A DNA stretch of 64,000 nucleotides from Dehalococcoidia bacterium (GTDB lineage Bacteria > Chloroflexota > Dehalococcoidia > UBA2979). Positions 1 to 8,970 of this stretch are shown here, piece by piece. A program made the position numbers and the translations under genes. The notes under the pieces were generated by a model that searched no databases, was not told where the DNA came from, and saw only the letters and a program-made list of their open reading frames with translations. The stretch is taken from NCBI GenBank assembly GCA_009692725.1, contig SHYP01000005.1, positions 1 to 64,000 of the forward strand, given 5' to 3'. Position 1 is the first letter of the stretch. Every line of letters begins with the position of its first letter.

Positions 1-353
1 AGGTGGACCGCCTGCTCCTCGTCCGTCGAGGGGTACTCGTCGCGCAGCAGCAGCGCATACGCGCCGACCCGGGAGCTGAAGCGGCTGAGCTGCAGATTCC
101 AGTCGTACCACCAGCGCGGATACTTCTGGCGGAACACCAGCATCAGCACCAACGGCAAAAACGTCAGCCCCCCCGCGGCGAACACCAGGCCGGGGCCGTT
201 GCCATCGTCGCCGAGGTTTTGCGGCTCCAGCAGCGCGAGCACGATCACGATCGGGATCACCATCAACAGCCGCAGCAGCACCGACAGGCGATCCCGCTGC
301 TCGGGGTAATCGACATCGAAGCTCAATGGATACGACACGTTCGACGCAGCCAT
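1..353 (-). CDS. DUF4389 membrane protein, C-terminus cut by window edge
   Basis: 117 codons are visible from ATG 353, preceded by a GGAGG ribosome site. The protein has two hydrophobic segments at about residues 24-42 and 56-74. These are followed by the motif YPRWWYDWN (79-87) and then LSRFSSRVGAYALLLRDEYP, which is the pattern I know from DUF4389 (two or more membrane helices and a W/Y-rich juxtamembrane stretch). The function of that family is not known to me. The C-terminus lies outside the window. The gene follows purQ on the same strand after 76 bases, so it may share the transcript. Confidence 0.75.
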   Translation of the reverse strand, partial: MAASNVSYPLSFDVDYPEQRDRLSVLLRLLMVIPIVIVLALLEPQNLGDDGNGPGLVFAAGGLTFLPLVLMLVFRQKYPRWWYDWNLQLSRFSSRVGAYALLLRDEYPSTDEEQAVH

Positions 354-429
354 CGGAACCCTCCGCGTCTCCGCCGCCGCCCGAGCTTAGCAGGTCCGCA
401 CGCTCGTGCTCAGCGCAGCAGCTCGATGC

Positions 430-1128
430 TCACGCCGGCAGGCCGACGCTCGCCAGCACCGACTGCCAGATCGCGTTGCCGTCCTCCCCGCCCAGCAGCG
501 CGTCGCACGCCCGCTCCGGGTGCGGCATCATCCCGAGCACGTTGCGCCCCGCCGACAGCACGCCGGCGATGTTGCGCAGCGACCCGTTCGGGTTCGCCTC
601 CGCTGTCGCGCGCCCCTGTACGTCGCAGTAGCGGAAGGCCACGAGTCCCTCGCGCTCGAGGAGGTCGAGCGACACCGCGTCCGCGTAATAGTTACCCTCG
701 CCGTGCGAGATCGGCACGGCGAGCACGCGCCCCGGCGCGATGCTACGCGTGAACGCCGACTCATGCTCCGCCGCGACCAGTAGCGTCGGCGCGCAGCGGA
801 ACTGCAGCGAGGCGTTGCGCATCAGCGCGCCGGGCAGCAGCCCCGCCTCGCACAGGATCTGGAAGCCGTTGCAGATGCCGATCACTAGCCCGCCTGCGTC
901 CGCGTGCGCACGCACGGACTGCATCACCGGCGAGAACCGCGCGATTGCCCCGCAGCGCAGGTAGTCGCCGTACGAGAAGCCGCCCGGCAGCACGACGAGC
1001 TCGTCGCGCGCGAACGCCGGCGTCTCGCGATGCCACACCCGCCGCGCCTCGATGCCCACCCGCCCGAGCGCGTACATGCAGTCGCGATCGCTCCACGTCC
1101 CCGGAAACACCACCACCGCAGCGCGCAT
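430..1128 (-). CDS. purQ: Phosphoribosylformylglycinamidine synthase, glutaminase subunit PurQ
   Basis: This subunit supplies ammonia from glutamine for the FGAM synthase step of purine synthesis, working with PurL and PurS. At 232 residues it is the usual length. The class I amidotransferase nucleophile Cys86 sits in GICNGFQ; an oxyanion-region GGFSYGDYLRCGA motif and the C-terminal MMPHPERA His/Glu pair are present. A GGGAGG site precedes the ATG. purL and purS are not in the window; the other pur genes lie 8-14 kb further on the same strand, so the pathway is clustered loosely rather than as one operon. Confidence 0.95.
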   Translation of the reverse strand: MRAAVVVFPGTWSDRDCMYALGRVGIEARRVWHRETPAFARDELVVLPGGFSYGDYLRCGAIARFSPVMQSVRAHADAGGLVIGICNGFQILCEAGLLPGALMRNASLQFRCAPTLLVAAEHESAFTRSIAPGRVLAVPISHGEGNYYADAVSLDLLEREGLVAFRYCDVQGRATAEANPNGSLRNIAGVLSAGRNVLGMMPHPERACDALLGGEDGNAIWQSVLASVGLPA

Positions 1129-1293
1129 GCCACCTCCCGCAAAGGTCCGAGGGCTAGTCTACGGCGACCGGCGCAACGCGCCCCACCCCCGCCGCGCGGT
1201 CCCCTCGCCCTTCCCGAGGCGTGACGAACGGCCGCGAGCGCTCCGAGCGACCGGCGAGCACCCACCCCCAACGACGAACCTCAACCCATGCCC

Positions 1294-1326
1294 GTCACGG
1301 CAAGTGACCCCGGCACAGCGAGTGAC
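1294..1326 (-). repeat. GTCAC-N5-GTGAC 3'-end element, copy 1 (double unit)
   Basis: Read on the minus strand, directly after the stop of the HD-domain gene, there is a degenerate unit (GTCACTCGCTGTGCC), then GGG, then GTCACTTGCCGTGAC and GGGCATGG. The same element follows purM, the M23 peptidase gene and a sulfur carrier gene, in the same orientation relative to the upstream gene. Confidence 0.6.
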
Positions 1327-1328
1327 AC

Positions 1329-3617
1329 CTAGGGCGTGTCCTCCGACAGCTCCTCGCCCGCCGCCGCGTCGCGCGCCCCTGGCTCGCCCGCCTGCGCCTG
1401 CGCGCGGCTGCGACGCAACCCGCGCGCGCCCTGCCGCAGGCCCGCCTCCGCACCCGCCGGCTCCCCCCACTCGGGCACGCGCTCGACGCGCCGCTCCGCG
1501 AGCTCACGCTCCGTCGGCTCCGGGTACTGCACGCGCGGGTGATACACCGCGGTCAGCGTCGCCGTGTAAGACTCCGCCACCACGCGCAGGTCGCGCAACG
1601 AGATCTCGCACTCGTCGAACTGCCCCTCCGCCAGCTGCTCGCGGATCAACCCATCGACAAGCGCGCGGATGCGCTCCGCCGATCGGTCGGCGCTCGCGCG
1701 CACCGTCGCCTCGGCGCTGTCCGCGAGCATTACCAGCGCCGTCTCGCGCGATTGCGGCCGCGGCCCCGGGTAACGGAAGAACGCCGGGTCAACGTCCGGG
1801 TCCAGTTCCGCCGCCCGGCGGTAGAAAAAGCTCACCAGCCGCGTCCCGTGATGCTGCGGGATGAACTGCACCACCGCCTCCGGCAGCCCCTCGTCCCGCG
1901 CGATCTCCATGCCACGCGTCACGTGCTGCAAGATCACCCGCGCGCTCTGCTGCGGGTCCAGCGTGCGATGCGGCGTCGCCTCACCACTGTTCTCGATGAA
2001 GAACGGCGGCGCCGTCAGCTTGCCGATGTCGTGGTAGTACGCGCCGATGCGCACCAGCAACGCGTTCGCGCCGATGCGCTCCGCCGCGCGCTCCGCCAGG
2101 TTGCCGACGACGATCGAGTGCTGGAACGTCCCCGGCGCCTCGTCCTGCAGCCGCCGCAGCAGCGGGTGGTTCAGCTGCGTCAGCTCCATCAGCTCCACCC
2201 GTGTCACGATGCCGAACGGCCGCGCGAACAGCACGAAGCTGCCCACCGCGATCACCGCCGCGAGCACGCCCCCAGTCGCCGAGGCACCCGCGCCCCACAC
2301 GAGGTCCAGCGCGCGCCGGTCCGCGTCCACCGCCCAGATCGCCAGCAGCGACGCCGCCCCCGCCGCCCCCGCCAGCGCGCCCGCCAGCAAGAACCGATGC
2401 AGCCGCTCCGCGCGTGCGACCGCGAAGCTCCCGGCCGTCGCCGACGCGAGCACCATGAGCCACACCCGCGACACCTCCAGCGACCCGCCACCCGCCGCGT
2501 TCGCGAGTGGCAACGCCACCGCCACGAACCCGGCGATCGCCGCCAGCAGCGTCGCCAGCACCAGCGCCGTACCCAGCTCCAGCAGCACCGCCGCAGCCAT
2601 CGGCGCGGCCGCCAGCGGCAGCGCATACGCCAGGAAGTGGCGGTCGTGATCCGGCAGCAGCAGCGGCAGCGCCGTCTTCGCCGCCAGTGCCGGCAGCACC
2701 AGCAACAACACCAGCAGCGCGTGCCGCCGCACGCCCGCCAGCGACGGCGGGTCGATGAGCGTCACGTACGCACCCAGGGCGCCCGCCACCAACAGCGCTA
2801 CCAGCGCGCCCGCAGCGATATCCATCGCGCGGGGGCCCGCCGTGCGCAGCCCTGCCGCGGCCAGCAGCTCCACGTCCGCCGCCGTCAACGACTGCCCCGT
2901 CGACGCCAGCCGCTCGCCCCGCGCGTGGCTCACGCGCACCGGCGACTGGTTGCGGCGCGCCTCGTCGCGCAACACCGCCGTGCGCTCCCCGTCGACGACG
3001 AGCGTCGGCACCACCAGCGGCGCGATCAGGTCCGCGACAGCCTGCTGCTGATCCGGCGTGAGCGCCGCGGTCACCAGCCCCACCGCGCGCTGCCGCGCCG
3101 CCGGCAGCTCCCCCTCGCGCACCGTTCCGGACAGCGTGCGACCCAGCGCGCTACGCGCCTCGCTCGACAGCAGCTCCCACTCCGCAGCGCTCGCCGCGCC
3201 CAGCGTCGCCGCGGCGCGCGGCGACAGCAGCGTGCCCCCGGTCGCGCGGATCGCCGTCTCGCGCGTCGACCCCGCGAGCCCCGCCTCGGCGCGTGCGCGC
3301 GTGATGCCCGCGAGCTGCAGGTCCAGCCCCGCGAGCTGGCGCTCGCGCACCCGCGGGTCCAGCACCAGCACGTCCGTGACGGCTGCAGCCGCCTCCGCGC
3401 GCGCCTGAGCGGTGCGCACCTCCGAGTCGAACGAGACATCGCGCGGCGCGATCAGCGCGAACGGCGCCTGGTCGCCCTCGCCGATCGCCGTGCCGCCTGG
3501 GTACCACGGAAACAGCACCACCAGCAGCAGCGCGAACACCACCCCCGCCAGTGCAAGCCCCGCGAACGGCCGCCGCGGCGCGCGGGTATCGGGTCCCCCC
3601 CGGCGCCCCCGCGGCAC
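1329..3617 (-). CDS. 7TM-HD family phosphohydrolase, PgpH-like c-di-AMP phosphodiesterase
   Basis: Membrane protein of 762 residues. The order is an N-terminal helix (about 20-37), a large extracytoplasmic region (40-260) matching the 7TMR-HDED type, a block of hydrophobic helices (about 265-465), then a cytoplasmic HD domain. Catalytic metal ligands are visible as YYHDIGK (His529, Asp530), H500 and QHHGT (589-590). Characterised relatives (Listeria PgpH, Bacillus YqfF) hydrolyse c-di-AMP; the substrate here is inferred. The start is GTG 3617, 11 bases after the yqeY stop, so the two are probably cotranscribed. The family's usual neighbour ybeY is absent. Confidence 0.88.
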   Translation of the reverse strand: MPRGRRGGPDTRAPRRPFAGLALAGVVFALLLVVLFPWYPGGTAIGEGDQAPFALIAPRDVSFDSEVRTAQARAEAAAAVTDVLVLDPRVRERQLAGLDLQLAGITRARAEAGLAGSTRETAIRATGGTLLSPRAAATLGAASAAEWELLSSEARSALGRTLSGTVREGELPAARQRAVGLVTAALTPDQQQAVADLIAPLVVPTLVVDGERTAVLRDEARRNQSPVRVSHARGERLASTGQSLTAADVELLAAAGLRTAGPRAMDIAAGALVALLVAGALGAYVTLIDPPSLAGVRRHALLVLLLVLPALAAKTALPLLLPDHDRHFLAYALPLAAAPMAAAVLLELGTALVLATLLAAIAGFVAVALPLANAAGGGSLEVSRVWLMVLASATAGSFAVARAERLHRFLLAGALAGAAGAASLLAIWAVDADRRALDLVWGAGASATGGVLAAVIAVGSFVLFARPFGIVTRVELMELTQLNHPLLRRLQDEAPGTFQHSIVVGNLAERAAERIGANALLVRIGAYYHDIGKLTAPPFFIENSGEATPHRTLDPQQSARVILQHVTRGMEIARDEGLPEAVVQFIPQHHGTRLVSFFYRRAAELDPDVDPAFFRYPGPRPQSRETALVMLADSAEATVRASADRSAERIRALVDGLIREQLAEGQFDECEISLRDLRVVAESYTATLTAVYHPRVQYPEPTERELAERRVERVPEWGEPAGAEAGLRQGARGLRRSRAQAQAGEPGARDAAAGEELSEDTP

Positions 3618-3628
3618 CGCTCGACCCG

Positions 3629-4081
3629 CTATCCGGACGCGGTGAGCAGCTCGCGCACCAGCGCGCTCACCCGTCCGCCCTCGGCCCGGCCCGCCACGCG
3701 CTGCATCAGCGGCCCCATCACCCGTCCGATGTCGGCCGCCGAGCCCGCGCCCACCAACGCGATCACCGCCTCCGCCTGCGCGCGCAGCTCCACGTCATCG
3801 AGCTCCGCCGGCAGGTACGCCGCGATCACTTCCAGCTCGTCCTCCTCGGCGCGCGCCAGGTCATCGCGGCCGCCCGCCCGGTACTGCTCGATCGAGTCGC
3901 GCCGCTGCTTCGCCTCGCGCTGCAGCGCCACCACACTCTCGGCATCCGACAGCTCGTGCCGCGCCGCGATGCGCGCGTTGTCGAGCGCCGCGATCAGCAG
4001 CCGCAGGATGTCGCGCCGCCGCGTGTCGCCCCCGCGCACCGCGGCCGTGAGCTCGTCGCGCAACGAATCGTGCAGCGTCAT
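3629..4081 (-). CDS. yqeY: GatB/YqeY domain protein
   Basis: 150-residue single-domain YqeY protein. The N-terminus, with DELTAAVRGGD and RRDILRLLIAALDNARIA, and the C-terminal ADIGRVMGPLMQRVAGRAEGG stretch match the family, which resembles the C-terminal tRNA-binding part of GatB. Its precise role is not established; it is often next to rpsU, as here. An AGGTGG site precedes the ATG. It is followed after 11 bases by the HD phosphohydrolase gene. Confidence 0.9.
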   Translation of the reverse strand: MTLHDSLRDELTAAVRGGDTRRRDILRLLIAALDNARIAARHELSDAESVVALQREAKQRRDSIEQYRAGGRDDLARAEEDELEVIAAYLPAELDDVELRAQAEAVIALVGAGSAADIGRVMGPLMQRVAGRAEGGRVSALVRELLTASG

Positions 4082-4134
4082 GCGCCCACCTCAGCCCTCA
4101 CCCGGCCCGCGCGACACCGACGCGACCGATAGCA

Positions 4135-4187
4135 CAAACCCCGGCGCAAGCGCCGGGGTTTGCAGTAGTGTCCGGCGCTAGCGCCGG
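4135..4187. terminator. Perfect hairpin plus palindrome between rpsU and yqeY
   Basis: A 13-base-pair perfect inverted repeat (4135-4147 with 4150-4162, AAACCCCGGCGC core) is followed by a 16-base perfect palindrome CCGGCGCTAGCGCCGG at 4172-4187. The first hairpin has A/T-rich flanks on both sides and could end or attenuate transcripts in either direction. It lies in the rpsU-yqeY gap, so it may uncouple the two genes. Confidence 0.6.
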
Positions 4188-4299
4188 GATTCGCAACAGA
4201 GCTCGCGTCCACGTCGGGTTCGACCGGCAGAGTTGCACGCTTCGGGCCTCGCGCCGCACACTGGCCCGCGCCGGTGCCGCACCCGCGCCCGGCCACGCG

Positions 4300-4506
4300 C
4301 TAGGGCTGACGAGCGGCCTGCGTGCGCAGCGCCTTCCGCAGTTTGCGGATGCGCGCCGCCTCCTTCTTCTTGCGGCGCACGGACGGCTTCTCGTAGAACT
4401 CGTGCCGCCGCGCGTCCGCCAGGATGCCGTCCGCCTGCACGCGCTTGTTAAAGCGCTTCAGCGCCGACTCCAGCGATTCCGTGTCGCCAACCTGAACTTC
4501 GCTCAC
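4300..4506 (-). CDS. rpsU: 30S ribosomal protein S21
   Basis: From GTG 4506 the product is 68 residues and starts (M)[18 protein letters not shown], the family N-terminus. The basic C-terminal region has [21 protein letters not shown]. An upstream in-frame ATG at 4539 would add 11 residues that S21 proteins do not have. A GGAG lies 14 bases before the GTG, which is rather far, so the start is not fully settled. The protein sits in the small-subunit head region and helps mRNA binding. Confidence 0.9.
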   Translation of the reverse strand: MSEVQVGDTESLESALKRFNKRVQADGILADARRHEFYEKPSVRRKKKEAARIRKLRKALRTQAARQP

Positions 4507-4620
4507 CGCGTGCTCGCCATCTCCGGCCGCGACCGGCATCCGCGCCGCCCGGCCGCCCCGATCCTAGGAGCACGCCCGCGGCACGTCAAACCACGCTCCT
4601 GAACGGGTGGTGCCTCGCGC

Positions 4621-4764
4621 CTAGTCCGCGGATGGAAGCACCTTCGGCTGCAGCTCCTCGAGCCCGCGCCCGTCAACGTTGAGGGCGCAGTTCCCGGGCT
4701 TGATGCAGAGCACCTCCACGCCGGAGTTCTCGTCCTTGTACCGCTTACCCAGTGCGACCGCCAT
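4621..4764 (-). CDS. Degenerate desulforedoxin-like small protein
   Basis: 47-residue protein with an AGGAGG ribosome site. It begins MAVALGKRYKDENSGVEVLC and ends LQPKVLPSAD, which follows the desulforedoxin-type layout (KRYxCxxCGxEV... ending in PLPSSD). The first CxxC pair is replaced by DENS, leaving only Cys20 and Cys26 in CIKPGNC, so a normal four-Cys iron or zinc site cannot form. It lies 10 bases after the intact-looking paralogue at 4775-4894. The function is unknown. Confidence 0.7.
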   Translation of the reverse strand: MAVALGKRYKDENSGVEVLCIKPGNCALNVDGRGLEELQPKVLPSAD

Positions 4765-4774
4765 GCGGAGCCTC

Positions 4775-4894
4775 CTACAGCTGCTGGAGCGCCGTGTTGT
4801 TGCAGCCGCGGAGCTCGCCGTCACCGCCACGAGTGACGATGAACTCGGCGCCGCACTCCGCGCACTTGTACCGCTTACCCGTCGCCACCGGCAT
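4775..4894 (-). CDS. Desulforedoxin-like metal-binding small protein
   Basis: 39 residues: it begins MPVATGKRYKCAECGAEFIV and continues TRGGDGELRGCNN. Cys11 and Cys14 form a CxxC knuckle; the second knuckle has only one Cys (RGCNN, where the family usually has CC). These peptides bind one iron or zinc, often as dimers. It lies downstream of the cytochrome complex on the same strand. The role could be electron transfer or a zinc ribbon; the sequence cannot tell. Confidence 0.72.
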   Translation of the reverse strand: MPVATGKRYKCAECGAEFIVTRGGDGELRGCNNTALQQL

Positions 4895-4937
4895 CGCACA
4901 CCCCCTCCGCCCGACCGGGCGTCACCGCTTCCCGAAG

Positions 4938-6029
4938 CTACTCCACCGTGAACCCGACACGCATCCCGGACTGGTAGTGCGCCGGCACGTTGCAGATCAG
5001 CACGTACTTGCCGGCTTGCAGATTCCCGCCCACGTTCGCCGACCGTCCAGCCGCAAGGTCGGCCGACTTCGCCACCACCTGCACGGCCCCCTCGTTCACG
5101 CGCCCGCCCGAGACCGGCAACTGCGCGATCGCGAGGTCCGACTTGATGATGTAGAAGTTGTGCGCGACCTGCCCCTTGTTTTGCACCCGGAAGCTCACGT
5201 CGCCCGCGGGCGCCCGCTCCGCCGCAACGACGAGCTTGAACTCGCTCAGCTCCGCGCCGAGCGCGCCCGCCGCGGCCCCGCCGCCACCATCCCCGCCCCC
5301 GCTCGGCGCCTGCGTCGGCGAGGCGACCGTCGGCGGCGGCGTCGCGCTCAGCGGGTCGCGATTGCGCACGTCGGCGCCGGTCTCTGACGTGAACTGCCCG
5401 CAGTTCCTCGTCACAGCCGACAACAGCGCCGGGGTCTGCTCGAGGATCTGCTTACTTACCTTCTCCTTGACGTCGGCCGGAACCTCGCCCGCCGCGATGC
5501 GCGCGATGCGCGCGTGCTCCGACAAGCCTGGCAGCGCGCCCTTGTACGTGTCCTTGAACTGCGCGTAGTCGTGCTCCGCGCCGATCTCCTTCACGAGATC
5601 CCAGCGGCCCTCCGTGATCATCGTCACCAACTGCTTCACCTGCGTGTCCGAGAGCGAACCGCCGAAGCGCTGCGCCCACGTGGGCATGAACGTCCCCGTG
5701 CGCCCGCACGAGATCGTGTTGAACAAGAAGTTGTGCACGAGCTCCACTTCGCCCTGCGACGTCGGCAGCGCCCCGTACTGGTTCTCCTCGCCGAGGATCA
5801 AGAACGCCTTCACGTTCAGCGGCGGCCCGACATGGCCCTCGCCCTCCATGCCGTGGCAGTTCCGGCAGTTGTTCACGAACAGGCGCGCGCCCCGCTCGGC
5901 GACGCGCTCCGTGATTTCCGTGCGCGCCTCCGCCTGGCGATTGCCCTCATTGAGCATGTACGCGCCAAACATGAGCACAGACAGCCCGAGCACGCCGATC
6001 ATGATATTGACCTGTTTGCTCGTGTTCAT
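4938..6029 (-). CDS. Membrane-anchored cytochrome c fused to a cupredoxin domain
   Basis: 363 residues. An N-terminal uncleaved helix (about 8-26) anchors a cytochrome c domain with heme-binding CRNCH at 55-59 and a candidate axial Met in TFMPTW (115). A Pro/Gly-rich linker (230-256) joins a C-terminal blue-copper domain whose type 1 ligands are visible: His290 (VAHNF), Cys346, His351 and Met356 (CNVPAHYQSGM). It probably takes electrons from the Rieske/cytochrome b complex encoded just upstream and passes them to a terminal acceptor outside the membrane. Having both carriers in one chain is unusual. Confidence 0.88.
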   Translation of the reverse strand: MNTSKQVNIMIGVLGLSVLMFGAYMLNEGNRQAEARTEITERVAERGARLFVNNCRNCHGMEGEGHVGPPLNVKAFLILGEENQYGALPTSQGEVELVHNFLFNTISCGRTGTFMPTWAQRFGGSLSDTQVKQLVTMITEGRWDLVKEIGAEHDYAQFKDTYKGALPGLSEHARIARIAAGEVPADVKEKVSKQILEQTPALLSAVTRNCGQFTSETGADVRNRDPLSATPPPTVASPTQAPSGGGDGGGGAAAGALGAELSEFKLVVAAERAPAGDVSFRVQNKGQVAHNFYIIKSDLAIAQLPVSGGRVNEGAVQVVAKSADLAAGRSANVGGNLQAGKYVLICNVPAHYQSGMRVGFTVE

Positions 6030-6077
6030 CGGGCCACCATTCGGGAAGTCGCCGAGGTCACCACCACGCCCGCGCGC

Positions 6078-6767
6078 CTAGCTCGGCAGCTGCGGGTGCT
6101 TGATCGCCCGTTTCGCGTTGTCGGTCCCACCCGGCGTACGGTCGCCCGTCTGCACGACGACGTTGCCCGACGCGTCGATGTCGATCGCCATCGTGTCCAT
6201 CGACCGCGGCGCCGGGCCGTACACGCGCACGCCTGACTTCGTGTACGTTGAACCGTGGCACGGGCAGCGGAACCAGCCCTGATCGCCCTCGTAGTTGAAA
6301 TCGCCGCGCCACGGCACCGTGCAGCCTAGGTGCGGGCACTTGTGCCACAGCGCCAGCAGCCCGGCCGCCCCGCCCGAACCGCCCGGCCGCGTTTCCGCCG
6401 GATCGAGGTTCACCAGCCAGAACTGGCCATCCGCGAAGTGCTTCGGCGCCGCGCCCTTCGCGTAATCCGTGACCTTCCCCGCCGCCACCGGACCGCCGAA
6501 GCCCTTCACGCCGCGCGGGTAGAGGAAGTCCAGCAAGAAGCCAACCGAGCCCAGCAGCGCCACGCCCAGCCCGCCGAAGAACGACGCACGAATGAACTGC
6601 CGGCGCGACGCATCGACGTCCGGTCGCGACGCCTGCGCACCGGGAACGCGCGCCCCCGGCGCTTCCGCCGTCTTGCGCGTGGCGATCGCCTGGTTCCAGG
6701 CGTCGCCGCTCACGCCCGCCGCCGGCGAGCTGCCAATCTCCGGAGTCTCCCGCGTCTCGGTCGCCAT
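6078..6767 (-). CDS. Rieske iron-sulfur protein of the cytochrome b complex
   Basis: 229 residues from ATG 6767, which has a GAGGAG site; an ATG further upstream is out of keeping with the family. A twin-arginine stretch SRRQFIR (54-60) precedes the anchor helix (62-82). The 2Fe-2S ligands are Cys144 and His146 (CPHLGC) and Cys168 and His171 (CPCHGS), with Cys149 and Cys170 placed for the conserved disulfide. It oxidises quinol together with the two cytochrome b polypeptides encoded directly upstream. Confidence 0.94.
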   Translation of the reverse strand: MATETRETPEIGSSPAAGVSGDAWNQAIATRKTAEAPGARVPGAQASRPDVDASRRQFIRASFFGGLGVALLGSVGFLLDFLYPRGVKGFGGPVAAGKVTDYAKGAAPKHFADGQFWLVNLDPAETRPGGSGGAAGLLALWHKCPHLGCTVPWRGDFNYEGDQGWFRCPCHGSTYTKSGVRVYGPAPRSMDTMAIDIDASGNVVVQTGDRTPGGTDNAKRAIKHPQLPS

Positions 6768-6869
6768 CGAGGTTCTCCTCAGGTGTCGTTCAGCGGCCGT
6801 CCGGCCGCGCTCACCCTGTGCTGCGCCCGCGCCGCGGAACTCCGCCACGGCCGCACCGCGCGCTATCCA

Positions 6870-7751
6870 TTATGACACGGGCGGCACCACATCCTGCGGC
6901 CACAGCAGCTCCATGCCCTGCCCGCGGAACGCCGTACCGATGAGCGTCAGCACCACGTACACCGCGATGAAGCCGGAGAACTGCGCGATCATGTGGTCGC
7001 GCTTCGTCCGCGCGATCCCGCGCCGATGCAACACCAGCGACATCAGGATCGGCAGCCCGATCATCATCGTCACTGGCAGCACCTGCTCGACCAGCAACGC
7101 GGGCAGGTTCACGTTCAGATCGATGCGCGGCAGCCCCAGTAGGTCCGTGCGCAACACCTTCGAACCGAGCGGGATCGTCGTCAGCTCAGACGGCCAGTTG
7201 ATGTCGTCCTGCAACGCGCGGGCGTTCTTCAGCCAGTTCAGGTTGGTCGGCCACTCCTTGACGTTGTTCCCGGTCAGCCGCGCCCACAGCACCACGTGCT
7301 TCGAGCTGTCCCAGACGATCAGCAGCAACGTGCCCACGGTGCCGACGACCGCGCCGATGATCATGTTCAGCTTCGCGCGCGGCGTCGCGAACCACTCGCC
7401 CTGCCCGTCGTGCGAGCGGTCGAAGTACGGGATCGCGCCCAGCGCGATCAGCGCCACCGTCGGCACGATCACGCCCGCCAGCGCCGGGTGCATGTGCAGC
7501 AGCAGCTCCTGCAGGTTCAGGAAGTACCACGGCGCCTTCGAGGGGTTCGGCGTCACGCCCGCATTCGCGCGGTCGAGCAGCGGCGCGTTGATGAGGATCG
7601 ACAGCGCCGTCATCGACAGCGTGAACACCACCGCCGCGATGAACTCCACGAAGACGAGGTCCGGCCAGACCAGCAGCTCCTCGTCCCGCTGCCGGCGCGC
7701 GCGTGCGCGCACGGCGGGGGAGGCGGCGGTCTCTTGCGTCGTGGCAACCAT
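6870..7751 (-). CDS. Cytochrome b C-terminal domain protein (subunit IV type)
   Basis: 293-residue membrane protein corresponding to the C-terminal half of cytochrome b, encoded separately as in b6f complexes. The PDLVFVEF... region is followed by several hydrophobic helices and [21 protein letters not shown], which resembles the quinol-site PEWYF region (here APWYF). The N-terminal 30 residues are polar and Arg-rich. It starts 15 bases after the stop of the cytochrome b6-like gene and has a GAGGAG site, so the two are cotranslated partners. Confidence 0.92.
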   Translation of the reverse strand: MVATTQETAASPAVRARARRQRDEELLVWPDLVFVEFIAAVVFTLSMTALSILINAPLLDRANAGVTPNPSKAPWYFLNLQELLLHMHPALAGVIVPTVALIALGAIPYFDRSHDGQGEWFATPRAKLNMIIGAVVGTVGTLLLIVWDSSKHVVLWARLTGNNVKEWPTNLNWLKNARALQDDINWPSELTTIPLGSKVLRTDLLGLPRIDLNVNLPALLVEQVLPVTMMIGLPILMSLVLHRRGIARTKRDHMIAQFSGFIAVYVVLTLIGTAFRGQGMELLWPQDVVPPVS

Positions 7752-7766
7752 GCTCGTGCTCCTCGC

Positions 7767-8522
7767 CTACAGCGGCCGGGCGAGGCCGCCGTCGCGGCGG
7801 ATGCGCCAGAAGTGCACGGCCATGAAGATCGCCGCCAGCAGCGGCAGCCCGATCACGTGCAGCGTATAGAAGCGGATCAGCGCGGCCGGCCCCACCACGA
7901 ACCCACCGATCAGCGCGAAGCGGTTCGGCTCGCCGAGGATCGGCGCGGACCCCACCATGTTCGTGCCCACCGTGATCGCCCAGAACGCCAGCTGGTCCCA
8001 CGGCAGCAGGTAGCCCGTGAACGACAGCAGCAACGTGAGCACCAGCAGCACCACGCCGACCACCCAGTTGAACTCGCGCGGCGGCTTGTACGCGCCCGTG
8101 TAGAAGACCCGCATCATGTGCAGTAGCACCATGATCACCATGCCGTGCGCCATCCAGCGATGCATGTTGCGCATCAGGATGCCGAACCGCACGTCCGTCT
8201 CCAGCGCCAGGATGTCCTCGTACGCACGTTCCACGGACGGCACGTAGTAGAACATCAGCAGCACGCCGGTAATCGTCAGCCCCAGAAACAGGAAGAACGA
8301 CAGCCCCCCGAGGCAGTACGTGTGCGTGATCTTGACGTGCGTGCGGTGGATGCGCGTCGGGTGGAGGTGCAGGAACACGTTCGTGGCCACCACGAGCATC
8401 TGGTTGCGCGGCGTGTTCGGGTACCCGGAGCGAAAGATCGACTGCCACACATAATTGTGGAACAGCATGTCATACACCCGGTCGCCGAGGCTCCGTCCCT
8501 CAGGACGCTCCGTGCTCGCCAT
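7767..8522 (-). CDS. Cytochrome b6-type N-terminal subunit
   Basis: 251 residues, four main membrane helices. Two heme-ligand pairs are visible: His-x13-His in [20 protein letters not shown] and His-x14-His in [20 protein letters not shown]; the second spacing is b6-like rather than bc1-like. HTYCLGG carries a Cys (residue 70) at the position that binds the extra heme (c_i/c_n) in cytochrome b6. It forms the quinol-oxidising core with the downstream subunit and Rieske protein. Confidence 0.94.
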   Translation of the reverse strand: MASTERPEGRSLGDRVYDMLFHNYVWQSIFRSGYPNTPRNQMLVVATNVFLHLHPTRIHRTHVKITHTYCLGGLSFFLFLGLTITGVLLMFYYVPSVERAYEDILALETDVRFGILMRNMHRWMAHGMVIMVLLHMMRVFYTGAYKPPREFNWVVGVVLLVLTLLLSFTGYLLPWDQLAFWAITVGTNMVGSAPILGEPNRFALIGGFVVGPAALIRFYTLHVIGLPLLAAIFMAVHFWRIRRDGGLARPL

Positions 8523-8657
8523 CAGCGCACTCCCCGCCCATGCCCACCGCGCCCGCGGCCGCCCGCCACGACGACCGTCACCGCACGCGCCACTCGCCGG
8601 GCCGACGACCGCGCTCGCAGCGCCGGCCCCGACCTCCGCGTCAACCCGCGCTTCAGC

Positions 8658-8765
8658 CTACGTCTCCCAGAACTTGCCGAGCATGACCATCACGAACAGC
8701 GACGCGAACACGGTGACGACCACGCCCAGCAGCTCTTTCGCCTCACCGACTTCGCCGAAAATCAT
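8658..8765 (-). CDS. Small single-helix membrane protein at the head of the cytochrome cluster
   Basis: 35 residues from ATG 8765, preceded by GAGGGG at nine bases. The product is a polar N-terminus (MIFGEVGEAKE) and one hydrophobic helix of about 20 residues, ending GKFWET. It is the first gene of the cytochrome b cluster, 135 bases before the b6-like gene, and may be a small accessory subunit like the Pet peptides. No family is recognised. A longer reading from 8843 exists but lacks a good ribosome site. Confidence 0.6.
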   Translation of the reverse strand: MIFGEVGEAKELLGVVVTVFASLFVMVMLGKFWET

Positions 8766-8970
8766 CGCGAGCATCCCCTCGGCCAGTGCCTCGTCGACCC
8801 CTCCGCGACCCTCGGGCGTGCGTGGCGCACGCGTGCCGCGCACCCGCCCGTGCCAGAGTTCACAAGCGGGGCGATACTAGCCAGCGCCCTGAGTAGCGTC
8901 AAGAAAACGGCCCGCCCAGACACTCCGGCCTCGCTCTCCCGACAATGCGCGCCCACACAAGCCGCTCCGT

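Noticed and set aside
1539..4181. Very long plus-strand open frame opposite the HD-domain and yqeY genes
   Set aside because: Composition is Arg/Gln/His-rich with no domain; it is the antisense of two clear family genes in a GC-rich genome.
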